From assembly GCF_033406955.1 (NCBI RefSeq), contig NZ_CP137734.1, positions 5,146,001-5,210,000 of the forward strand: a stretch of DNA of 64,000 bases. The letters are read 5' to 3'. Positions 57,557 to 64,000 of this stretch are shown here, in pieces. This DNA is from Streptomyces violaceoruber. Lineage in GTDB: Bacteria; Actinomycetota; Actinomycetes; Streptomycetales; Streptomycetaceae. The notes beneath the pieces were generated by a model that saw only the letters and a list, made by a program, of their open reading frames with translations, was not told the DNA's origin and ran no database searches. Each line of letters opens with the position of its first letter. Position 1 is the first letter of the stretch. The position numbers and the translations under genes were made by a program.

Positions 57557-58888
57557 TCAGCCGATCGCGTCCGCCCGGTCCCGCTGCTCCTGCGCCGGCA
57601 GCGGCACCCGCCCGCCGCGCACCACCGGCTCCAGCAGCAGCGGCACCCCCACCACCGGCAGCAGCCACGCCAGCACGATCAGCCGCTCGCCCCAGATGTT
57701 GATGTCCGGGTGCCCGGCCTGGGTGAGGAGCCCGGTGCACGCCGCCGCCACCAGGAAGCCGCCGACCGCGCCCCCGCGCCGCAGCGCGCCCCACGCCCCG
57801 GCGGCCAGCGCCGCCACGAACAGCGGCTGCCACGCCTGCCGGCGCAGCCACTCCACCCAGAAGTTGCCCTGCAACTGCCAGAACTCCGGCCACGGATGCT
57901 TCCGGTCGGGGCGGTTGAAGTGATCGGTGAGCAGGTCCTGGAGGCTGTCCGCCTCGGACGGGTAGTGCAGCAGCCACGCCAGCAGCACGGTCGCGAGCGC
58001 ACCGGCCAGGCCGACGGCCGCGAGCGCCAGCACGTCCCGGGAGGCCGGACCGCCCCGGCCCCGCAGCCGTCGGGCCCGCCGCCGGTGCCGCCGCAGGGCG
58101 ATCACCCCGCCGGCCGCCGCCAGGCACAGGCCGAGGAACAGCGCCTGGGAGTGCTTGACCGTGAACAGGGCGATCAGTGAACCGGCGACCACCGCCAGTC
58201 CGGCCCGGTTCCGCCCCGCCCGCAGCACCAGTGCGCAGCCCCAGACCGCCGCCAGGGTCAGCGCCATCAGCAGGCCCTCGGTCATCGGGCGCATCGCGGT
58301 CGTCCCGCACGGCAGCACGTAGTACAGCGCCTGCCCGGCCAGGGCGAGCGGCACCGGCACGGACAGGGTCCGCAGGATCAGGAAGACCAGGACGCCGCCC
58401 GCACCCGCGATCACCACCCCCGCGGTCCACAGGCCCCACGTCACCCCGAAGGCCAGCACGAACGGCACCAGGAACGCCGGATAGCCCGGCCGCGCCTCGA
58501 AGATCGCCATGAAGCGCTCCGACATGTACGGCACCGTGTGCCCGCCGGTCTGACCGGCCGCCAGCCGCGGCCGGACCACCGCCCACTCCTGCTCGCGGCA
58601 CTCGGCCAGCACCGCACCGGTGGGGTCGGGGCGGTGGAACCGGACCACGTGCACGCTCTGGCCCCGGCGGGCCCGCTCCGCCCGGCTCGCGCACACGTAG
58701 TCGATGGTGGCCGTCGCCGCCGCGCGCTTGCCCTCACCGGTCAGACTCAGGGCGTACGACAGGTAGTTCCTGGTGTCGGGGGTGTCCCGGCCGGTGACGT
58801 TCGCCAGCTGGAGCACGGCGAACACGGCGGTCAGGAGCAGCACCCCGACGACGGCACCCCGGCCGTCCACCCGGCTGCGGGGTCTCAT
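57557..58888 (-). CDS. Polytopic membrane protein, GT-C-like, unknown
   Basis: 443 aa with about nine hydrophobic segments. The first helix (GAVVGVLLLTAVFAVLQLA) is followed by DTPDTRNYLSYALSLTG, an acidic pair after helix one as in GT-C enzymes. It then has a loop with EARPGYPAFLVPFVLAFGV. The family is not recognised. The start ATG overlaps by 4 nt (ATGA) with the stop of the upstream TagF-like gene, so it is translationally coupled to it. This suggests a role in making or modifying the same polymer. Confidence 0.58.
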   Translation of the reverse strand: MRPRSRVDGRGAVVGVLLLTAVFAVLQLANVTGRDTPDTRNYLSYALSLTGEGKRAAATATIDYVCASRAERARRGQSVHVVRFHRPDPTGAVLAECREQEWAVVRPRLAAGQTGGHTVPYMSERFMAIFEARPGYPAFLVPFVLAFGVTWGLWTAGVVIAGAGGVLVFLILRTLSVPVPLALAGQALYYVLPCGTTAMRPMTEGLLMALTLAAVWGCALVLRAGRNRAGLAVVAGSLIALFTVKHSQALFLGLCLAAAGGVIALRRHRRRARRLRGRGGPASRDVLALAAVGLAGALATVLLAWLLHYPSEADSLQDLLTDHFNRPDRKHPWPEFWQLQGNFWVEWLRRQAWQPLFVAALAAGAWGALRRGGAVGGFLVAAACTGLLTQAGHPDINIWGERLIVLAWLLPVVGVPLLLEPVVRGGRVPLPAQEQRDRADAIG

Positions 58889-61122
58889 GTGGAGGGCAGC
58901 AGGTCGCGTCCGGACGGGACGGCGCGGGCGCCGGGCACGCCGGAGGGCTCCGGCGCGGGCATCGGCTCGCCGAGCAGCAGCGTCCGCACCACCCGTTCGG
59001 CGGCCCTCCCGTCCTCGTACTCGCAGTACCGGGCGCGGAAGGCCCCCCGCAGCCGCGCCGCCTCCTCGTCCCGCCAGGCCCCGGACGCCAGCAGCCACGC
59101 CAGCTCCCGGTAGGAGCGCGAGACGTGTCCGGGTGCCTCCTCGGTGATGTCGAAGTACGTGCCGCGGGTCGCCGAGTACGGGCCCCAGTCCTCGGCGTGG
59201 ATCAGGATCGGGCGGTCCAGGAGGGCGTAGTCGAACATCAGGGCGGAGTAGTCGGTGATCAGCAGGTCCGAGGCGAGCATCAGGTCCTCGACGTGCGGTT
59301 CGTCCGTCGTGTCGACCACCGCGCCCCGCCGGTGCAGCTCGGTGAGGCCCAGGCCGCGCGCCGGACCGGTGGCCAGGGACGGGTGCAGGCGGACGAGCAG
59401 GGTGTGGCCCTCGCCCAGGTCGGCGGCGAGCCGGGCCACGTCCAGGCGCTCGACGAGTCCGCCGCGCCGGTACTCCCGGCGGGTCGGCGCGTACAGCACG
59501 ACGGTGTGGCCGGCGGGGACACCGAGCCGCTCGCGTACCCGCCGCCCGTCCTCGGGACCGGCGTTGACCAGGGCGTCGTTGCGCGGGCTGCCGGTGCGCG
59601 CGGACGTGAAGTGGCACGGGTAGGCCCGCTCCCAGACCCGCTCCGCGTACCGGCTCGCGACCAGGCTGTGGTCCCAGCGGTCGGCCCGGCGCAGCATCTG
59701 CGGCACGTCCAGCCCGTGCCGGGCGCCGGGCCGGTCCAGCAGGTCCACGCCCATGTGCTTGAGCGGCGTCCCCTGGTGGGTGTGGAGGTGGACGGTGCCG
59801 GGCCGCTTGGCCACCGTGCCGGGCCAGTTGACGTTGTTGACGAAGAACGCCGCCCGCTCGGTCACCCGCCGGTAGGCGGCACTGCCCAGGACCACGTGCT
59901 CGGTGCCCGGCGGCAGCAGCGCGGGGTCCGCCGCGCTCTCCTCGTCCCGCACCACCCACACCCCGCGCAGGTGCGGGGCGAGTTCACGGGCCGCGCGGTG
60001 GATCGCGGCGGGGTCGCCGAGCACGCCCCGGTGGGAGAACGCCGAGTACACGACGAGGTTCGGGTCGAGGGGACGGCGCACGTGCACGGTGCTCGCCGTC
60101 CGGCGCAGCCGCCCGGCGGCCGCGGCGAGCGCCGGCCGTGTCCGGCGCTCCAGCTCCCGCGCCGCCCGCCCGGACTGCCGGCGCACCCGGTAGGCGGCGT
60201 ACGACCCCTCCAGCACCCGCAGTCCGGCCGGGACCGCCGCACCCTCGGGCCGGTGGGCGCGGAACATCTCGGCGGTGCGGTGGAAGAACTCGGCCCGGTC
60301 GGAGGGCGGCAGCCGGTCCGGCTTGGACAGGATGTCCAGGCAGTGCTCGCCCATCTTGGCGTGCAGGAACGGCCGCCACCTGGCCGCCAGTTCCGGACGG
60401 GCGTCCAGGAAGGCGAAGACCCGCTCGTACTGCGCGTGGACGTCGAAGTGCTTGCGGCTGGTCGTGGACAGGATGTTGCCCTGGCGGCGCTGGCGGTAGT
60501 TCAGGCAGATGCGGTCCAGCGCGGCGATCCGCTCCGCGCTGAACATGACCGGGAAGGTCCAGGGCGTGTCCTCGTAGTAGCCCGGCGGGAAGGTGAAGCC
60601 CTCCCGCTCGACGAAGTCGCGCCGGTAGACCTTGTTCCACACGACCATCAGCAGGTCGAGGATCTCGGGATGCCCGGCCGCCGTGAACGTGCCGTCGCCC
60701 GCCTGGGCGAGCACCCGGGCCAGCACGTTGCGCCGGGTGCCGCCCCACCAGTAGGTGCGCGCGTAGTCGAAGACCAGCACGTCCGGGCCGTCCGTCTCCG
60801 CGAGCCGGTCGGCCATCGCGCGCAGGGCGCCCGGAGTGAGGGTGTCGTCGCTGTCGAGGAAGAAGAGGTAGTCGCCGGTGGCGAGCGGCAGGCCGGCGTT
60901 GCGGGCCCGGCCGAGGCCGGCGTTCTCCGCCAGGTGCAGCACGCGCACCCGGTCGTCGCGGGCCGCGTACTCGTCCAGGATCGCCCCCGAACCGTCCGGC
61001 GAGCAGTCGTCGACGGCGATGACCTCGATGTCCCGGAAGGACTGGTCCAGCACCGAGTCGAGGCACTCGCGCAGGAAGCCCTGCACCTTGAAGCAGGGGA
61101 CGATGACGCTGAAGCGGGGCAC
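58885..61122 (-). CDS. Bifunctional-type GT2 / CDP-glycerol glycerophosphotransferase
   Basis: 745 aa. The N-terminal GT2 domain (residues 1-230) has VIVPCFKVQGFLRECLDSVL, EVIAVDDCSPDGS and the intact DxD motif FFLDSDDTL. The C-terminal glycerophosphotransferase domain (about residues 370-710) has THQGTPLKHMGVDLL (His), GSPRNDAL, YAPTRREYRR (Arg where others have His-Arg), LVRLHPSLAT (His) and LITDYSALMFDYALLDRPI. Such fused enzymes are common in actinobacterial teichoic acid loci; each may make a distinct linkage. Stop and start overlaps couple it to the downstream membrane protein. The next gene stops 7 nt upstream of this start. Confidence 0.87.
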   Translation of the reverse strand: MPRFSVIVPCFKVQGFLRECLDSVLDQSFRDIEVIAVDDCSPDGSGAILDEYAARDDRVRVLHLAENAGLGRARNAGLPLATGDYLFFLDSDDTLTPGALRAMADRLAETDGPDVLVFDYARTYWWGGTRRNVLARVLAQAGDGTFTAAGHPEILDLLMVVWNKVYRRDFVEREGFTFPPGYYEDTPWTFPVMFSAERIAALDRICLNYRQRRQGNILSTTSRKHFDVHAQYERVFAFLDARPELAARWRPFLHAKMGEHCLDILSKPDRLPPSDRAEFFHRTAEMFRAHRPEGAAVPAGLRVLEGSYAAYRVRRQSGRAARELERRTRPALAAAAGRLRRTASTVHVRRPLDPNLVVYSAFSHRGVLGDPAAIHRAARELAPHLRGVWVVRDEESAADPALLPPGTEHVVLGSAAYRRVTERAAFFVNNVNWPGTVAKRPGTVHLHTHQGTPLKHMGVDLLDRPGARHGLDVPQMLRRADRWDHSLVASRYAERVWERAYPCHFTSARTGSPRNDALVNAGPEDGRRVRERLGVPAGHTVVLYAPTRREYRRGGLVERLDVARLAADLGEGHTLLVRLHPSLATGPARGLGLTELHRRGAVVDTTDEPHVEDLMLASDLLITDYSALMFDYALLDRPILIHAEDWGPYSATRGTYFDITEEAPGHVSRSYRELAWLLASGAWRDEEAARLRGAFRARYCEYEDGRAAERVVRTLLLGEPMPAPEPSGVPGARAVPSGRDLLPST

Positions 61123-61129
61123 GGCGGGG

Positions 61130-63340
61130 TCAGCTCCTCACGAGGGTGGCGGCGGCGGGGGCCGGAACGCGCTCCGCGAGCGGGAGCACCGGCGGCAGTG
61201 CCTCGGGCGGCTCGCCGAGCAGCACCCGGCGCACGACGCGCTCGGCGGCCCGGCCGTCGTCGAACTCGCAGAACCGCTCCCGGAAGGCCGCCCGCAGCGC
61301 CGTCGACTCCTGGCCCGCCCAGCTGCCGTCGGCGAAGACGCGGGCCAGCTCCTCGGGCGTGCGCGCCACCGGTCCCGGGGGCGCCGCCATCAGGTCGAAG
61401 TAGACGCCGCGGGTCTCCCGGTACACGTCCCAGTCGTCGGCGTACACGACGATCGGGCGGTCCAGGTTGGCGTAGTCGAACATGATGGACGAGTAGTCGG
61501 TGACCAGCGCGTCCGCGGCCAGGCACACGTCCTCCGAGGAGCGGTGCCCGGTCACGTCGATGACCCGGCCGGTGCGTTCCCGGCTCCCGCCCCGGTCGTA
61601 GAAGTAATGGGCGCGCAGCAGCACCACGACGTCTTCGCCGGCCGCCTCGCAGAACGCCTCCAGGTCCAGGCCGCCCGCGCCGAACCCGGTCTCCCAGTCC
61701 CGGTGCGTGGGCGCGTACAGGACCGCCGTCTTCCCCTCCGGGACGCCCAGTTCGCGCCGCACCCGGGCCACGTCCCCGGCGGTCGCCGTGCAGTAGACGT
61801 CGTTGCGCGGGTAGCCGTACTCCAGGTGCTCGTACGAGCCGGGGAAGGCGCGCTCCCACATCTGGGTGGAGTGCCGGTTGGCGGACAGGTTGAAGTCCCA
61901 GCGGTCCACGCGGGCCAGGAGCTTGGTGAAGCTGCCGGTGGCCGCCGCCACCACCGGGTACGTCGACTGGTCCACGCCCATCGTCTTCAGCGGGGTGCCG
62001 TGCTGGGTCTGCAGGTGCACACTGCCGGGGCGCTTGACCACGCCCTCGGCGAAGTTGGCGTTGTTCACCAGGTACGTGGCGCGGGCCAGCACCTCCCAGT
62101 ACCGGTGGCTGCCGACGACCGCGTGGTCGACGCCCTCCGGCAGGGTGTGCGCCTGGTCCGGCTCGACCAGGAACACCGACCTGAGGTGCGGGGCGAGTTC
62201 GCGGGCCTTGGCGTGGATCGCGGCCGGGTTGCAGGCGTAACCGCGGCCCCAGTAGGCGCAGTACACGACGAGGTTGGGGTCCAGCGGGCGGCGCAGGTGG
62301 CGGTGGTAGCGCAGACGGGTGCGCAGCCCGCGCGGCCACGGCAGGCGGCGCAGGACGCCGGTCGCCGTCCGGTTGGCGGCGCGCAGCGCGCGGAAGGCGG
62401 TGTACGACCCCGACGCCAGCAGCCGGTGCTGCACGCCGAGCCGCCCGCCCGGCGGCCGGAATCCCGCGGGGCGGTGGCGCCGGTACAGGCGGCTCGCCCG
62501 GCGGTAGAAGGCGCGGCGTCCCCGCCGGGTCAGGCGCCGGGGGTGGGTGGCCGTCTTGAGGACCGCCGCGAAGAGCTGCTCGAACAGCGGGCCGCGCCGC
62601 TCGGGCGGCAGGCCCCGCTCGACGGCGTGGGTGAGGGCGAGTTCGGCCTGGTCGAGCAGGTCCGCGTGGTGCTCGCCGGGCAGGTTCAGCCGGTTGCCCT
62701 GGCGCCGCACCCGGTGCCGTACGACCACCTCGCGCAGCACGGCCATGCGCTCGGCGCGCGCCGCGACCCGGGCGCCGAAGCCGACGTCCGTGAAGTGCCC
62801 GCCGGGGAAGTCCAGCCGGCGCTCGGTGAGGAAGGTGCGGCGGTGGACCGCGCTCCAGGCGGGCAGGTGCACGCCGGTCAGGTGCGGGGCGCGGTCGGGG
62901 GCGAAGGCGCCGTCCGGGGTCTTCGCCAGCAGCGGCGCGGCCGGGTTGGTGGTCTCGCCCTCCCACCAGGGCACCCGCTCGTGCTCGAAGTACAGGACGT
63001 CGACGCCGCCGGTGTCCGCCAGGCGTGCGTCCACGGCCGCCAGCGCTCCCGGCACGAGGGTGTCGTCGCCGTCGAGGAACAGCAGGTACGCGCCGGTCGC
63101 CGCCCGCATCCCGGCGTTGCGCGCCCCGGCCAGACCCGCCGACGGCGGCGAGTGCACGGGCGTCACCCGGGAGTCCCGCTCGGCGTGCTCCCCGGCTACG
63201 TCCGCCGCGGCGCAGTCCGGGCCGTCGCAGACCGGGATCAGCTCGAAGTCGCCGAAGGACTGGCCGAGGACGGAGTCCAGTGCCTGGGAGAGCCGCCCCG
63301 CGACCCCATGGGACGGGACGATGATGCTGAAGCGGGGCAT
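61130..63340 (-). CDS. Bifunctional-type GT2 / CDP-glycerol glycerophosphotransferase
   Basis: 736 aa, same layout. The GT2 part starts FSIIVPSHGVAGRLSQALDSVLGQS, with DxD region LLFLDGDDTLVPG. The C-terminal domain has TQHGTPLKTMGVDQ, YPRNDVYC, YAPTHRDWETGFG, RAHYFYDRGG and LVTDYSSIMFDYANLDRPIVV. This is the most canonical C-terminal domain of the array and strongly resembles that of the 45759-47999 gene. A ribosome binding site (GAGAAAGAG) precedes the ATG at 63340. It is co-oriented and closely spaced with both neighbours, in one likely operon. Confidence 0.88.
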   Translation of the reverse strand: MPRFSIIVPSHGVAGRLSQALDSVLGQSFGDFELIPVCDGPDCAAADVAGEHAERDSRVTPVHSPPSAGLAGARNAGMRAATGAYLLFLDGDDTLVPGALAAVDARLADTGGVDVLYFEHERVPWWEGETTNPAAPLLAKTPDGAFAPDRAPHLTGVHLPAWSAVHRRTFLTERRLDFPGGHFTDVGFGARVAARAERMAVLREVVVRHRVRRQGNRLNLPGEHHADLLDQAELALTHAVERGLPPERRGPLFEQLFAAVLKTATHPRRLTRRGRRAFYRRASRLYRRHRPAGFRPPGGRLGVQHRLLASGSYTAFRALRAANRTATGVLRRLPWPRGLRTRLRYHRHLRRPLDPNLVVYCAYWGRGYACNPAAIHAKARELAPHLRSVFLVEPDQAHTLPEGVDHAVVGSHRYWEVLARATYLVNNANFAEGVVKRPGSVHLQTQHGTPLKTMGVDQSTYPVVAAATGSFTKLLARVDRWDFNLSANRHSTQMWERAFPGSYEHLEYGYPRNDVYCTATAGDVARVRRELGVPEGKTAVLYAPTHRDWETGFGAGGLDLEAFCEAAGEDVVVLLRAHYFYDRGGSRERTGRVIDVTGHRSSEDVCLAADALVTDYSSIMFDYANLDRPIVVYADDWDVYRETRGVYFDLMAAPPGPVARTPEELARVFADGSWAGQESTALRAAFRERFCEFDDGRAAERVVRRVLLGEPPEALPPVLPLAERVPAPAAATLVRS

Positions 63341-63359
63341 ACTGCTCTTTCTCTCGGTT

Positions 63360-64000
63360 TCAGAGGCTGTCGGTGACGGTGCGCGGACCCGCCGGTGGCG
63401 GCACCGTGGTCAGCGGGGCCCGCGCCAGAGCCGCGGTGGCGGAGGGCGCGGGGCGGCGCCCGGAGAGCGGGACGGCCGGCGGCGGGTCCGTCTCGCCCAG
63501 GACCACCCGGCGTACGACCCGCTCGGCGGCGCGGCCGTCGTCGTAGGGGCAGAACCGCTCGCGGAAGGCGGCCCGCAGCCGCGCCGACCGGGTGCCGTGC
63601 CAGTCGCCGCTCGCGAACACGCCGATCAGCTCGTCCTCGTCCCGCGCGATCGCGCCCGGCGGGAAGGACCGCAGGTCGACGTAGGTGCCGCGGGCCGCCT
63701 CGTACGCCTCCCGCTCGGCGGCGTGGATCACGATCGGGCGGTCGAGGCCCGCGTAGTCGAACATCAGCGACGAGTAGTCGGTGACCAGGGCGTCCGAGGC
63801 CAGGCACAGCGACTCCACGTGCGGGTGGTCGCTGACGTCCAGCACCCGGCCGGCGGACGCGGCGAGCGGGCCGCCGTGCCGGGGGTGGGCGCGGGCCAGC
63901 ACCACGAAGCGCGGGCCGAGGCGGCGCACGACGCGCTCCAGGTCCAGGGCGGAGCGCTGGGTGCGCCGGTAGTCGCGGTGGGTGGGCGCGTACAGGATCG
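63360..64000 (-). CDS. C-terminal fragment of a further CDP-glycerol glycerophosphotransferase
   Basis: The frame is open to the right edge of the window and stops at 63360, giving 213 codons. Recognised parts are YAPTHRDYRRTQRSALD, ARAHPRHGGPL, SDHPHVESLCLASDAL and LVTDYSSLMFDYAGLDRPI, then FCPYDDGRAAERVVRRVVLGE as in its neighbours. It is the fourth glycerophosphotransferase copy in the locus and continues outside the window; presence of a GT2 N-terminus cannot be judged. The stop is 19 nt before the next gene's start. Confidence 0.85.
   Translation of the reverse strand, partial: ILYAPTHRDYRRTQRSALDLERVVRRLGPRFVVLARAHPRHGGPLAASAGRVLDVSDHPHVESLCLASDALVTDYSSLMFDYAGLDRPIVIHAAEREAYEAARGTYVDLRSFPPGAIARDEDELIGVFASGDWHGTRSARLRAAFRERFCPYDDGRAAERVVRRVVLGETDPPPAVPLSGRRPAPSATAALARAPLTTVPPPAGPRTVTDSL

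Overview
The window is high-GC actinobacterial DNA. Its complete rRNA operon has Streptomyces-type 16S, 23S and 5S sequences, and its gene order (manB, manA, ahcY, rrn, mtnA, mtrAB-lpqB, hpf, secA, NAD-GDH, then teichoic-acid-type genes) is typical of a Streptomyces core chromosome arm. I recall a similar order in S. coelicolor around SCO3028 to SCO298x; that comparison is from memory and was not computed. Codon use looks uniform, and I see no integrase, transposase, CRISPR array or tRNA.

Layout: (1) 1-7.95 kb: the 3' end of a permease, then manB, a Trm112-like gene, a SIS-domain gene and manA (mannose-1-phosphate/GDP-mannose supply), a cation diffusion facilitator, and ahcY with a strong terminator. 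(2) 7.97-21.5 kb: a conserved actinobacterial membrane/chaperone cluster. A divergent RDD/SpoIIM-like pair lies on one side and a tightly coupled DUF58-MoxR-DUF4350-DUF4129-membrane protein operon on the other. A complete 16S-23S-5S operon (10.1-15.9 kb) sits between the two halves. (3) 21.7-30.5 kb: mtnA, the MtrA/MtrB/LpqB envelope-signalling operon, comF, hpf and a NarL-type regulator. (4) 30.6-43.8 kb: a YcaQ/AlkX-like DNA glycosylase, a GNAT, secA, small conserved proteins, a HAD phosphatase and the very large (1653 aa) NAD-glutamate dehydrogenase. (5) 44.0-64.0 kb: a cell-wall glycopolymer locus. It holds a TarS-like GT2, four TagF-like glycerophosphotransferases with N-terminal extensions (one cut by the window edge), a TagG/TagH-type ABC exporter, galE and two polytopic GT-C-like proteins. 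A block of small genes interrupts it (TetR, P-loop kinase, GNAT, DinB, glutaredoxin, OhrR/Ohr).

How they fit together: manB, manA and galE supply activated sugars. The TagF-like enzymes and GT2 enzymes would polymerise and decorate a glycerol-phosphate polymer, and the ABC pair would export it. MtrAB-LpqB, SecA and the MoxR cluster are envelope functions in the same neighbourhood. The most interesting items are an inverted pair of ~80-bp dispersed repeats 42 kb apart, the rRNA operon splitting the MoxR cluster, a TagF-like protein whose GT2 domain has lost its DxD motif next to an intact overlapping GT2, a putative MtrA box before mtrA, a hairpin over the ahcY ribosome binding site, and a reading frame that runs 206 nt into its neighbour. 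All functional statements rest on motif recognition by eye.
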